A DNA stretch of 64,000 nt from Ensifer sp. USDA 6670 (GTDB lineage: Bacteria; Pseudomonadota; Alphaproteobacteria; Rhizobiales; Rhizobiaceae). Each line of letters starts with the position of its first letter. The stretch's first letter is position 1. The notes under the pieces were generated by a model. The model was not told where the DNA came from and did not search any database. It worked only from the letters and a program-made list of their open reading frames with translations. The stretch lies in NCBI GenBank assembly GCA_000421085.1, contig ATWE01000017.1:1-64000 (forward strand). Direction: 5' to 3'. This document shows positions 36,502 to 45,030 of the stretch, one piece after another. A program made the translations under genes and the position numbers.

Positions 36502-37704
36502 TCACACCCGCTCAAGTGCTACAGCGATGCCCTGCCCTACGCCGATGCACATCGTGGAAAGCGAGTAGCGCCCACCAGTCTTGACAAGCTCCAAGGCTGC
36601 CGTGCCCGTGATACGAGCCCCGGACATGCCAAGCGGGTGTCCAAGCGCAATCGCACCACCATTACGGTTCACACGTGCGTCGTCGTCGGCAATGCCAAGC
36701 TCACGAAGCACGGCCAGCCCTTGCGACGCGAATGCCTCGTTCAGCTCGATTACATCGAACTGTTCCTGCTTGAGGCCCGTCAGGCGCATCAACTTTCGCG
36801 ATGCCGGGGCCGGCCCGATACCCATGACACGGGGTGCCACGCCCGCCGCCGCGCCGGCGATGATCCTTGCGATCGGCTTGAGACCGTACTTTCGAGCTGC
36901 CTCAGCTGACGCAATGATCAGCGCGGCCGCGCCATCGTTCACTCCCGACGCGTTTCCGGCCGTGACCGAACCGCCCTTGCGGAAAGGGGTGGGCAACTTC
37001 GCAAGCGCCTCGATGGTCGTCGCGCGGGGATGTTCGTCCTTTTGCACGACGATCGGTTCGCCCTTCCGCTGCGGGATCGTTACGGGCACGATCTCCGAGG
37101 CCAGACGGCCGTCTTCCTGGGCCCGTGCAGCCTTCGCCTGGCTGCGGACAGCAAACGCATCCTGGTCCTCGCGGCTGACCTTGTAGTCTTCCGCGACGTT
37201 TTCGCCGGTCTCCGGCATGGAATCGACGCCGTACTGGCTCTTCATCAACGCGTTGACGAAGCGCCATCCGATAGTCGTGTCGTAGATTTCCGCATTGCGC
37301 GAGAACGCCGCGTCAGCCTTCGGGATAACCATGGGAGCGCGGCTCATGCTCTCGACGCCGCCCGCGATCATCAATTCCGCTTCACCGGACTTGATGGCCC
37401 GGGCAGCGGCGATGACCGCGTCCATGCCGGAACCACAAAGGCGGTTGATCGTCGTGCCCGAGATCTGGATCGGAAGCCCCGCCAGCAGCAGCGACATGCG
37501 GGCTACGTTGCGGTTGTCTTCGCCAGCCTGGTTGGCGCATCCGAACGTGACGTCGTCGACCGCCTCCCAATCTACCGAGGGATTGCGCTCGACGAGCGCC
37601 TTGAGCGGAACGCTACCGAGGTCATCGGCCCGCACAGATGACAAGGCACCGCCGTAGCGGCCAATGGGAGTGCGCACGTAGTCGCAGATAAAAGCATCGC
37701 GCAT
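36502..37704 (-). CDS. pcaF: Beta-ketoadipyl-CoA thiolase
   Basis: A 400-residue thiolase with nucleophile Cys90 in INRLCGSGMDA, His356 in GHPLGMSG and Cys386 in MCIGVGQG. The length, and the pairing with pcaIJ just upstream, identify it as the last enzyme of the beta-ketoadipate pathway, splitting beta-ketoadipyl-CoA to succinyl-CoA and acetyl-CoA. The start follows AAGGAGCACTGAA. It lies 11 bp after pcaJ in the operon pcaI-pcaJ-pcaF, divergent from a pcaR-like gene. Confidence 0.94.
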   Translation of the reverse strand: MRDAFICDYVRTPIGRYGGALSSVRADDLGSVPLKALVERNPSVDWEAVDDVTFGCANQAGEDNRNVARMSLLLAGLPIQISGTTINRLCGSGMDAVIAAARAIKSGEAELMIAGGVESMSRAPMVIPKADAAFSRNAEIYDTTIGWRFVNALMKSQYGVDSMPETGENVAEDYKVSREDQDAFAVRSQAKAARAQEDGRLASEIVPVTIPQRKGEPIVVQKDEHPRATTIEALAKLPTPFRKGGSVTAGNASGVNDGAAALIIASAEAARKYGLKPIARIIAGAAAGVAPRVMGIGPAPASRKLMRLTGLKQEQFDVIELNEAFASQGLAVLRELGIADDDARVNRNGGAIALGHPLGMSGARITGTAALELVKTGGRYSLSTMCIGVGQGIAVALERV

Positions 37705-37715
37705 TTCAGTGCTCC

Positions 37716-38399
37716 TTACACGGTTGGCACGATCAAATCGGCCACGGAGCCGTCGACGTGAAGTTTCGCCCCCGTCATCTTCTGCAGGGCTTCGAGGGAA
37801 AGGCCGGGAAGCTTCTCCTTCAACACGAATCGGCCATTCTTGATGTCCACGACCGCGTGGCTGGTGTAGACGCGGGTGATGCAGCCGACACCAGTAAGTG
37901 GGAATGTGCAGCGCTCAACAAGCTTGGGATCACCATCCTTTGTGACGTGTTCGGTTATCACGAACACCTGCTTTGCTCCGTGGACGAGGTCCATCGCTCC
38001 TCCGACAGCCGGAACGCCACGCGACCCAACGCGCCAGTTGGCAAGATCACCATTCTCGGCGACCTGGTATGCTCCAAGGATGGCCACATCCAAATGCCCC
38101 CCGCGGACCATGGCAAAGCTGTCAGCGTGATGGAAAAACGACGAGCCGTGCTTGAGAGTGACGGGTCGCTTTCCGGCGTTGATCAGGTCCCAGTCTTCAT
38201 GCCCCTCCGGGGGTGCCTCGCCGAAGTCTAAGATGCCGTTTTCGGTATGGAATACCGCTTGACGGCCAGGCGGCTGGTAGCGGGCAACCATTTCCGGGAA
38301 ACCGATACCCAGATTAACGTAGGCACCGTCCTCGATATCCTGCGCCGCGCGCCATGCGATCTGCGCGTTGGAAAGCTTCAGTTGGGTTTCGGCGCTCAT
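37716..38399 (-). CDS. pcaJ: 3-oxoadipate CoA-transferase subunit B
   Basis: A 227-residue family I CoA-transferase beta subunit. The catalytic glutamate is Glu53 in HTENGILDFG, and the C-terminal LPGLSLEALQKMTGAKL is characteristic. With PcaI it moves CoA from succinyl-CoA to beta-ketoadipate. The first four bases overlap the pcaI stop (ATGA), indicating coupled translation. Confidence 0.94.
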   Translation of the reverse strand: MSAETQLKLSNAQIAWRAAQDIEDGAYVNLGIGFPEMVARYQPPGRQAVFHTENGILDFGEAPPEGHEDWDLINAGKRPVTLKHGSSFFHHADSFAMVRGGHLDVAILGAYQVAENGDLANWRVGSRGVPAVGGAMDLVHGAKQVFVITEHVTKDGDPKLVERCTFPLTGVGCITRVYTSHAVVDIKNGRFVLKEKLPGLSLEALQKMTGAKLHVDGSVADLIVPTV

Positions 38400-39103
38400 G
38401 CGTAGCTCACTCCTGCTCGGACCAATTCTTCTTCTTGCTGCGGGAAGGTGACTTCGACGACCTTGTTCACAAAGATACCCGGAGTGATGACGTGCTCGGG
38501 ATCGATAGCCCCGGCAGGCACGATTCTGGAGGCTTGGACGATGGTCGTCTTAGCCGCCATGCACATCAGCGGGTTGAAGTTGCGTGCAGCCTTGTTGAAG
38601 GTCAAGTTGCCATGCGTGTCGCCGACATGCGCTTTGACAATCGCAAAGTCAGCCTTGAGCCATCTTTCCTGCACGTAGGTACGACCGTCGAATTCCGCCG
38701 TTGGCTTGCCCGCAGCGAGTTCGGTTCCGAACGCAGTCGGAGTGTAAAACGCGGGGATACCAGCGCCGCCGGCGCGAATCCGCTCTGCAAGAGTCCCTTG
38801 GGGTACCAACTCAAGCTCGATACATCCTTCCACGTAACGCTCAGTGAACGCTCGCGGATCGGAGGAACGCGGGAATGAGCAAATCATCTTCCGCACCATC
38901 CCGGCGTCGATCATCGCGGCAATACCAATACGGCCGTTGCCTGCGTTGTTATTGATAATGGTTAGGTCGCTTGGACCGCGATCAATCAGGGCGTGGATGA
39001 GTTCTATAGGCGCTCCGGAACCACCGAAGCCGCCGATCATGACTGTTGCGCCATCGCCAATCTCTGCGACAGCCTCCGCGAGACTCTCTACTGTCTTGTC
39101 CAT
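38396..39103 (-). CDS. pcaI: 3-oxoadipate CoA-transferase subunit A
   Basis: A 235-residue alpha subunit with the CoA-transferase glycine motif IGGFGGSGAPIELIHAL at about 23-40 and NNNAGNGRIGIAAMIDAGMVRKMICSFPR typical of this branch. The start follows AAAGGG. It is the first gene of pcaIJF and shares a 117 bp divergent promoter region with the pcaR-like regulator, which includes a PcaR-type 15-mer. Confidence 0.94.
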   Translation of the reverse strand: MDKTVESLAEAVAEIGDGATVMIGGFGGSGAPIELIHALIDRGPSDLTIINNNAGNGRIGIAAMIDAGMVRKMICSFPRSSDPRAFTERYVEGCIELELVPQGTLAERIRAGGAGIPAFYTPTAFGTELAAGKPTAEFDGRTYVQERWLKADFAIVKAHVGDTHGNLTFNKAARNFNPLMCMAAKTTIVQASRIVPAGAIDPEHVITPGIFVNKVVEVTFPQQEEELVRAGVSYA

Positions 39104-39191
39104 TTTTTCCCTTTCGCGTCTGTGACGCCGATGGCGAAACCTAACGCTAGCCGCGCTTTACCTCAATGATTTTGTGCGCTATCAAAACGAA

Positions 39192-39206
39192 GTTCGATTA
39201 TCGCAC
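39192..39206. promoter_or_regulatory. PcaR-type operator
   Basis: GTTCGATTATCGCAC lies in the pcaI/pcaR divergent region, 14 bases upstream of the regulator start and about 90 bases upstream of pcaI. As I recall the Pseudomonas putida PcaR site, it differs at a single central base. The position near the regulator's start suggests autoregulation together with control of pcaIJF in response to beta-ketoadipate. Confidence 0.65.
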
Positions 39207-39220
39207 GAAGGAAACGTCCA

Positions 39221-39982
39221 ATGGCTGTTAAAGAGCGAGACCTTATGGGCGGCCTGGCCAAGGGCCTAAAAGTCATCGAAGCGTTCTCCGCGGAGAGACC
39301 TCGGCTGAGCATTGCGGAAACTGCTGATATTGTGAAACTGGATCGGGCGACTACCCGACGCTGCCTTCTCACCCTGTGGGAACTCGGCTACGCGGCATAT
39401 GATGGAAAGTTCTTCACGGTCACGCCGCGTGTACTGCGACTGGGCATTGGCTGCCTCGCCTCACTGCCCATTCCTCGCATCGTGCAGCCCTATTTGGACG
39501 CGCTCTCGGAGCAGACTGGACAGAGCAGTTCCGTATCGATCCTCGACGAAACCGAGATAGTCTACATCGCCAGAGCTGCACAACGACGAGTTATGTCCAT
39601 CTCTCTCATGCCAGGCTCCCGTTTGCCGGCCTATTGCACGTCTATGGGTCGCGTGCTCTTGGCGGTGCTAAGTGAGGACGAAGCTCGAAGCATCCTGGAG
39701 AAGTCGACGCTGGTGGCCCGCACCGAGCACACGGAAACGGATGTCAATCGCCTGCTTGCGGACATCAAGGAGACTAGAGAGCGTGGTTACGCCGCGATCG
39801 ACCAGGAAGTCGAACTGGGCCTTGTTTCAGTTGCCGTTCCGCTGAAAGCCGCCGGTGGGCGGGTCGTGGCTGCAGCCAACATCGGCATGGCGGCGAGCGG
39901 ACGATCCTTGGAGGAGGTCATTGACCACTATTTACCCCCGCTAATGGACTTGCAGGCCGAGCTTCGTCAGACACTAGTTTAG
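39221..39982 (+). CDS. pcaR: IclR-family regulator, PcaR type
   Basis: A 253-residue regulator with an N-terminal winged helix (LSIAETADIVKLDRATTRRCLLTLWELGYA) and an IclR effector domain containing SLMPGSRLPAYCTSMGRVLLA, the hallmark of the PcaR/PobR/CatR group. LMGGLAKGLKVIEAF at the N-terminus is also typical of it. It probably activates pcaIJF in response to beta-ketoadipate and controls itself through the 15-mer just upstream. The start is the first ATG after the operator. Assignment to PcaR rather than a sister regulator rests on the divergent pcaIJF. Confidence 0.85.
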   Translation: MAVKERDLMGGLAKGLKVIEAFSAERPRLSIAETADIVKLDRATTRRCLLTLWELGYAAYDGKFFTVTPRVLRLGIGCLASLPIPRIVQPYLDALSEQTGQSSSVSILDETEIVYIARAAQRRVMSISLMPGSRLPAYCTSMGRVLLAVLSEDEARSILEKSTLVARTEHTETDVNRLLADIKETRERGYAAIDQEVELGLVSVAVPLKAAGGRVVAAANIGMAASGRSLEEVIDHYLPPLMDLQAELRQTLV

Positions 39983-40292
39983 GCTATAGTTCCGCGTGAC
40001 CCGAGAAGGAGGTGCTTTTGTGGGTGTCTCAGCCCCGCTGCGCCCGCCGAAATGCCACTAATGAGCCCTGCGATTGATGTTCGGCGTCACGCCGCTCCCC
40101 AGTGACCACCAGTTTCTCCGAGTAGTTCGACATCAGTTAGATCATTTTTCACTCGGATGCTCCAGCCCGGGCACAGTTAAGGCGAGTTGTTAGACACCAA
40201 ATTGGGAACAGGAAAATCCATATGGATAAAAGTCCCTATTTTTTCCGATTGAATTGTCGGCATCTCACGGGCGCCGTGGAGGGGGCTAAATC
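39983..40292. other. Intergenic region without a recognised gene
   Basis: About 310 bases past the pcaR-like gene. Only short frames without ribosome sites or family similarity are present. It borders the sugar-binding-protein relic and is probably decayed sequence. Confidence 0.4.
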
Positions 40293-40495
40293 GGCACCCG
40301 CGCCACGGGCGTAAAGCTCGCGCTCGAGAATAGCCCGGGTATCGAACTCGTCGGCGAGCAACCTTCCGACGAGAATCCCGCCCGGTTGTCGAGAACCTTC
40401 CTGCGCACCCCGACGTCTCGGCCATCTCCTACAACGAGCACACGGCAACTGCGGTTCTGGACAGCTTTGAAGCACGCGGCCTGACCGGCATGATT
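40293..40495 (+). pseudogene. Fragment of a sugar-binding protein or LacI-type effector domain
   Basis: The plus strand reads GTRATGVKLALENSPGIEL and then VGEQPSDENPA. It then shifts frame near 40385 to continue as AHPDVSAISYNEHTATAVLDSFEARGLTG. The pattern is that of the periplasmic-binding-protein fold shared by ribose-type binding proteins and LacI-type effector domains. About 70 codons remain with no start, N-terminal lobe or C-terminus. It is an isolated relic between pcaR and pcaQ. Confidence 0.6.
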
Positions 40496-40765
40496 TTCAC
40501 CGCGGGCAGATGCTGCCCGCGAGATGTCGAGCCGAACCAAGGAAGACCCAGCGCGCTGGGAACGGTTTTCATCAACGCCGCTCATGATCGGCTGCACGTC
40601 GTCACACACTACGTTGCCTTCGAAGGGTTAATCTACGACCCGCTCGAGAGAATGCGTCTTTCGATTTTTTTCCTGGACTCTCCGGAGGCCGCCGAAAGGC
40701 CACAAGAGCACAGTGATGGAAATCATCTGCGGGCCAGCGTCCGATGCTAGTGCGGATGCCGCGCG

Positions 40766-40915
40766 CTCCGGTCGAACAGTGAGACCGAGGATGTCTTCCA
40801 GCTCACGAATGGTTTTCGTCACCGCCAGCTGGCTGACATGTAGGATTTCCGCGGCGCAACCTCCACGAAGATTTGCAGGTGACGGAACTGGATATGCTGG
40901 TCGGCCGCCGATCAT
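40766..40915 (-). pseudogene. pcaQ: Broken pcaQ (LysR-family activator), N-terminal relic
   Basis: Divergent from pcaD, the minus strand encodes DQHIQFRHLQIFVEVA in one frame and AAEILHVSQLAVTKTIRELEDILGL in another. Together these are the helix-turn-helix of a PcaQ-type LysR regulator with a frameshift and a few missing codons between. Downstream of RPERAA the sequence is unrecognisable and the effector domain is absent. In rhizobia pcaQ normally lies divergent to pcaDCHGB and activates it with beta-carboxy-cis,cis-muconate or gamma-carboxymuconolactone, so its identity is supported by position and sequence. Confidence 0.75.
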
Positions 40916-40931
40916 ATAACCAGTAGATTAT
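40916..40931. promoter_or_regulatory. PcaQ-like binding site, half degraded
   Basis: ATAACC-AGTA-GATTAT lies just upstream of pcaD. The PcaQ site I recall from rhizobia is ATAACC-N4-GGTTAA; the left arm is exact and the right arm matches 4 of 6. It overlaps the pcaQ start side as expected for this divergent arrangement. Confidence 0.45.
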
Positions 40932-41001
40932 GCTTTTAACCAATAATGTCATTTTACTTAACCTGAACCCCTTGCAATATCGTCCCCAGGAGGAGCACAT
41001 C

Positions 41002-41799
41002 ATGGATTTTCTGCGTTTCGGCGAGCACGTGATCCATTATCGCGCGCTTGGGTTGGGCAGCGGCAGGCCGGTCATCGCTTTCATCAATTCGCTCGGGACG
41101 GATTTCCGAATCTGGGATGCGGTAATCGAGGAGCTTGGCCACGAGTACGCTTTCATCCTGCACGACAAGCGCGGCCATGGGCTTTCCGATGTCGACCGCT
41201 CCCCCTATTCGATAGACGATCATGCCGGCGACCTGATCGCGCTTCTCGATCATCTCCGTGTGAAAAGCGCGATCGTCTGGGGATTGTCAGTCGGCGGCCT
41301 GATCGCCCAAGGTCTATATGCGCGCCGGCCCGATCTTGCCCGCGCGCTGGTGCTCAGCAACACCGCCCACAGGATCGGCGTCGCCGAGATGTGGAATGCG
41401 CGCATCGACAAGATCACCGCCGATGGCCTTGCCTCGCTGATTGATCCAGTGATGGAGCGCTGGTTCACGCCGGCCTTCCGCCAGCCCGACAATGCCGCCT
41501 GTGCCGGCGCGCGCAACATGCTCGCGCAACAGCCGGAAGCCGGCTACGCCGGCACCTGCGCCGCCATTCGCGATGCGGATTTCACCGAAGAGGCAGGCCG
41601 CATCACGGTGCCGGCGCTCTGCGTGGCGGGCGATCAAGATGGGTCGACGCCGCCCGCGCTGGTGCACTCGCTGGCCAACCTCATTCCCGCGAGCCGCTTC
41701 GTTATGATCCCGGATTGCGGCCATATTCCATGCCTTGAACAGCCGCGTGCCTATGCGCAGGCGGTCGGCGATTTTCTCAAGACCTTGCCGGAGCACTGA
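41002..41799 (+). CDS. pcaD: 3-oxoadipate enol-lactonase
   Basis: A 265-residue alpha/beta hydrolase. The nucleophile elbow is GLSVGG with Ser96, and the acid and base are near Asp214 (AGDQDGSTPP) and His243 (DCGHIPCLEQP). LSDVDRSPYSIDDHAGDLIALLDHL is characteristic of beta-ketoadipate enol-lactonase. It opens beta-ketoadipate enol-lactone. The ATG follows AGGAGGAGCACATC; a 24-codon upstream extension runs into the promoter. It is the first gene of pcaDCHG and is three bases from pcaC. Confidence 0.94.
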   Translation: MDFLRFGEHVIHYRALGLGSGRPVIAFINSLGTDFRIWDAVIEELGHEYAFILHDKRGHGLSDVDRSPYSIDDHAGDLIALLDHLRVKSAIVWGLSVGGLIAQGLYARRPDLARALVLSNTAHRIGVAEMWNARIDKITADGLASLIDPVMERWFTPAFRQPDNAACAGARNMLAQQPEAGYAGTCAAIRDADFTEEAGRITVPALCVAGDQDGSTPPALVHSLANLIPASRFVMIPDCGHIPCLEQPRAYAQAVGDFLKTLPEH

Positions 41800-41802
41800 C
41801 CG

Positions 41803-42222
41803 ATGGCGGACAATATCGAAAAGAACGAAAGATTCGAGCAGGGCATGAAAATCCGCCGCTCCGTGCTGGGTGACGTCCATGTCGACCGGGCGCAGACGGT
41901 GACGACCGATTTCGACCAGCCTTTCCAGCAGCTCATCACCGAAGCCGCCTGGGGAACTGTCTGGTCCGGCAATCACTGGACGAAGCGTGAGCGTTCGATG
42001 GTCACCATCGCTTTGCTCGCCGCGCTCGGGCAGGAAGAGGAGCTTGCTATGCATGTGCGCGCCACCGCCAACACCGGCGCCACCGAAGCGGATATCCGCG
42101 AAGCTCTGCTGCATGTGGCAATCTATGCCGGCGTGCCCGCCGCAAATCACGCTTTCAAGGTCGCCAAGCTTGCCCTGGCCAGCATGAAGGCCGATAGTTC
42201 CCGCGAGGAAGAGACGAAATGA
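41803..42222 (+). CDS. pcaC: 4-carboxymuconolactone decarboxylase
   Basis: A 139-residue all-helical CMD-family protein with [31 protein letters not shown] and [21 protein letters not shown], matching PcaC. It decarboxylates gamma-carboxymuconolactone to beta-ketoadipate enol-lactone. It lies between pcaD (3 bp gap) and pcaH (4-base overlap), so the operon is compact. Confidence 0.94.
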   Translation: MADNIEKNERFEQGMKIRRSVLGDVHVDRAQTVTTDFDQPFQQLITEAAWGTVWSGNHWTKRERSMVTIALLAALGQEEELAMHVRATANTGATEADIREALLHVAIYAGVPAANHAFKVAKLALASMKADSSREEETK

Positions 42223-42959
42223 GTAACCGACAACCCGAAACCGGGCCGTTCTTCGCACGCGACCGCGATATTCACCCCCTGGCCTATGCGCCCTGGTACA
42301 AGACCTCGATCCTGCGTTCGCCGCTCCGCGCGCTGGTATCGCTAGAAGGCACCAAAAGCGAAATCACCGGGCCGGTCTTTGGGCATGGCATGCTGAACGA
42401 GCTCGATAACGATCTCATCCTCAATTACGCCCGCCCCGGCGAAATGCCGATCGGCCCGCGCATTCTGGTTCACGGCCGGGTGCTGGACGAACGCGGCCGC
42501 GGGGTGGACGGCGCGCTGGTGGAGTTCTGGCAGGCCAATGCCGGCGGGCGCTACCGCCACAAGAAGGAAAGCTACCTCGCCGCCATCGATCCGAATTTCG
42601 GCGGCGTTGGCCGCACGATAACGGATGAGAACGGCTATTACTGGTTCAAGACCATCCAGCCGGGCGCTTACCCCTGGCCGAATGGCGTCAATGACTGGCG
42701 GCCGGCCCATATCCATTTCTCGGTTTTCGGTAATGGCTTTGCCCAGCGGCTCATCACCCAGATGTATTTCGAGGGCGATCCGCTGATCTGGAAATGTCCG
42801 ATCGTCAAAACCATTCCGGACGAGGATGCGATCAAGAGGCTGATCGCGCCGCTGGACATGCATGCGACACTGCCGATGGATATGCTGGCCTACAGGTTCG
42901 ACATCGTTCTGCGAGGCCGCCGCTCGACCTTTTTCGAGAATCGTATGGAGGGCAACTGA
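42219..42959 (+). CDS. pcaH: Protocatechuate 3,4-dioxygenase beta subunit
   Basis: A 246-residue intradiol dioxygenase. All four Fe(III) ligands are visible: Tyr112 (GGRYRHKK), Tyr151 (GAYPWPNG), His164 and His166 ([11 protein letters not shown]), with spacing equal to that of the Pseudomonas enzyme. Together with PcaG it opens protocatechuate between the hydroxyls to give beta-carboxy-cis,cis-muconate. It overlaps pcaC by four bases and is two bases from pcaG. Confidence 0.95.
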   Translation: MSNRQPETGPFFARDRDIHPLAYAPWYKTSILRSPLRALVSLEGTKSEITGPVFGHGMLNELDNDLILNYARPGEMPIGPRILVHGRVLDERGRGVDGALVEFWQANAGGRYRHKKESYLAAIDPNFGGVGRTITDENGYYWFKTIQPGAYPWPNGVNDWRPAHIHFSVFGNGFAQRLITQMYFEGDPLIWKCPIVKTIPDEDAIKRLIAPLDMHATLPMDMLAYRFDIVLRGRRSTFFENRMEGN

Positions 42960-42961
42960 TC

Positions 42962-43582
42962 ATGGTCCAGCCACTCAACTATCTCAAAGAAACCGCCTCG
43001 CAGACGGCGGGTCCCTATGTGCATATCGGCTGCACACCCAATTTCGTCGGCATCGAAGGCGTATTCGAGAAGGACCTGGGATCCGGCCCGCTTTATAACC
43101 AAAAGACCCGAGGCGAACGCATCAGCGTGCGCGGCACCGTATTTGACGGCGCGGGAATGCCGCTGAAGGACGCGCTGATCGAGATCTGGCAGGCCGATAC
43201 GGACGGCTATTACAACAGCCCCAGCGAAACGCGCGGCAAGGCCGACCCCAATTTCACCGGCTGGGGCCGCTCGCCGGGCGATATGGATACCGGCGAATTC
43301 GTGTTCGAAACGATCAAGCCGGGCAAGGTGCCGTTCCGCGATGGCCGGCCGATGGCGCCGCACATCACATTTTGGATTGTGGCGCGCGGCATCAATATTG
43401 GCTTGCAGACTCGCATGTATTTCCCCGACGAAGAGAAGGCCAATGCCGCCGATCCGGTTCTCGCCCGCATCGAGCAGAAAAGCCGCGTCGCCACGCTCGT
43501 CGCCCAAAAGGAGGAAGGCAACGTCTATCGTTTCGATATCCGCCTTCAGGGCGAGGGCGAAACCGTGTTCTTCGATATCTGA
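42962..43582 (+). CDS. pcaG: Protocatechuate 3,4-dioxygenase alpha subunit
   Basis: A 206-residue alpha subunit with the intradiol fold (YLKETASQTAGPYVHIGC at the start, EIWQADTDGYYNSP in the middle and PHITFWIVARGINIGLQTRMYFPDE near the end), which keeps the fold but not the iron ligands, as in all PcaG. The ATG two bases after pcaH is the only start consistent with family length; the longer frame lies inside pcaH. Confidence 0.94.
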   Translation: MVQPLNYLKETASQTAGPYVHIGCTPNFVGIEGVFEKDLGSGPLYNQKTRGERISVRGTVFDGAGMPLKDALIEIWQADTDGYYNSPSETRGKADPNFTGWGRSPGDMDTGEFVFETIKPGKVPFRDGRPMAPHITFWIVARGINIGLQTRMYFPDEEKANAADPVLARIEQKSRVATLVAQKEEGNVYRFDIRLQGEGETVFFDI

Positions 43583-43600
43583 GCGAAACGGAAGCCCGAG

Positions 43601-44085
43601 GTGAGCGTTTCCCCGTTCGGACATCCGCTTCTCTCCGGCCTTTTCGGCGACAGCAGATCGTTGAGCTGTTTTCGGCGAAAGCGGATGTCGATGCCATAGT
43701 CCGTTTTGAGCGGGCTGGCCGAGGCGGAAGCGCAAGCTCGCATCATCGCGGCAGAGGCAGCGGAAGCGATCATCTCTGGGTTTGCCGACTTGGCCGTGGA
43801 TATCACCGGCCTTCGCCATGGCGTTTCGAAGAGCGGCGTGGTGGCGTCAGGACTGGTGCGGCAGATGCGATGCCATTACCCCCTGACGGGTTACCCGCAT
43901 GCAGGCCGCCATCGGCATTACCTTCGCCGACCAGGTGGCAAGCTGGAACGACCCGCTCACGCGCCACCTGCTGCGGCTCGAACCATTCGCGCAGAACGGC
44001 GTCGCCATGCAATTCCGCGGGCGGCGGGTACGCTCGAAAAGCTCGGCGACAATGCATGTGCGGTGCACACCTGGGGAAATGTAAG
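43601..44085 (+). pseudogene. pcaB: Broken pcaB (3-carboxy-cis,cis-muconate cycloisomerase)
   Basis: A GTG at 43601 starts SVSPFGHPLLSGLFGDS, the N-terminus of PcaB. Frameshifts follow: IVELFSAKADVDAIVRFE is in one frame and LAEAEAQARIIAAEAAEAI in the next, then VDITGLRHGVSKSGVVASG. A large deletion leads directly to IGITFADQVASWNDPLTRHL and GTLEKLGDNA from the middle of the protein. The C-terminal half is gone, and the catalytic segments are missing. It directly follows pcaG as in intact rhizobial operons, so it is a recently lost operon gene. Confidence 0.85.
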
Positions 44086-44097
44086 AGGTACGCGGCG

Positions 44098-44889
44098 TTA
44101 CAGGCTGTCCACAATGCCCCCTTCAACGCGCAGCGCGGCACCCGTGGTCGCCGAAGCCTGGCGAGAGCAGACATAAACCACCATGTTGGCTACTTCGTCC
44201 ACGGTCGCCGCTCGCCTGATAATGGATGACGGCCTAGTCGACAGCACGAAATCGGCGGCCGCGGCCTTCAATTTTTCCCCTGACTCGTCGCCTTCGACGT
44301 GCAGCATCCTCGCGACGCCCTCGGACAGCGTTGGCCCTGGCAAGACCGAGTTTACAGTGACGCCCGTTCCGGCCATGCGCTTGGCCAGACCTCGACCGAT
44401 TGCCAACTGCGCCGTCTTAGTGAAGGCATAGTGAATGGAGTCGGCCGGAATATTGAGCCCCGCCTCGGAGGAAATGAACACAACCCTGCCCCAGCCCCTA
44501 TCCTCCATTACCGGCAGATAGGCCCGACATAGTCTAACGCCGGAGAGGATGTTGACTTTAAATAGCTCTTCCCAGCGCGCATCGTCGGTTTCGAAGAAAT
44601 CCCGGGGTCCATAGATGCCGAGATTGTTGACGAGGATATCACAGTCCGGGTAGGCCGCGACGAGCTCGGTACAACCTTCGACGGTGCCGAGATCCCCTGC
44701 GAATCCCTGAACCAATGGTCCGGGCGCCGCCGCCTGGACGGCGGCTCTAGCCCGATTGACGGCGGATTGCGTTCGCCCATTGATCACGACATTCGCCCCG
44801 GCGCCGGCCAACCCTCGCGCGATCGCCAGCCCGATGCCTGACGTGGAACCGGTCACGATGGCTTTCTTGCCGGATAGATCGATCTTCAT
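44098..44889 (-). CDS. SDR-family oxidoreductase
   Basis: A 263-residue classical short-chain dehydrogenase with TGSTSGIG at the N-terminus, NNLGIYG in place of NNAG, and an active-site Ser in VVFISSEAGLN followed by Tyr-x-x-x-Lys as YAFTKTAQ. The C-terminal TGAALRVEGGIVDSL is standard, with Glu for the usual Asp. VVINGRTQ after strand 2 suggests NADP preference. The ATG at 44887-44889 follows AAGGAGCGTGTTGGC; a 46-codon extension is rejected. It follows livF after about 140 bp and may be transcribed with the liv genes. Substrate unknown. Confidence 0.88.
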   Translation of the reverse strand: MKIDLSGKKAIVTGSTSGIGLAIARGLAGAGANVVINGRTQSAVNRARAAVQAAAPGPLVQGFAGDLGTVEGCTELVAAYPDCDILVNNLGIYGPRDFFETDDARWEELFKVNILSGVRLCRAYLPVMEDRGWGRVVFISSEAGLNIPADSIHYAFTKTAQLAIGRGLAKRMAGTGVTVNSVLPGPTLSEGVARMLHVEGDESGEKLKAAAADFVLSTRPSSIIRRAATVDEVANMVVYVCSRQASATTGAALRVEGGIVDSL

Positions 44890-45030
44890 GCCAACACGCT
44901 CCTTGGCGGAATCCGCGCAACTATTCTGATGGTTGTTCTGCCTTGGCCAAATGCCGCACGGCGAAGTCACCCGGGCCGCATTCCAAAACGCGAATCTATT
45001 GGCTTCAGGTTGCGGTTCAATCGTCAATGC

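Noticed and set aside
41314-42258. A 314-codon minus-strand open frame opposite pcaD and pcaC
   Set aside because: Both pca genes have full catalytic motifs on the plus strand; the frame is a compositional shadow.
42794-42961. A longer PcaG with 56 extra N-terminal residues
   Set aside because: The extension lies wholly inside pcaH in another frame and has no similarity to PcaG; the ATG at 42962 gives family length.
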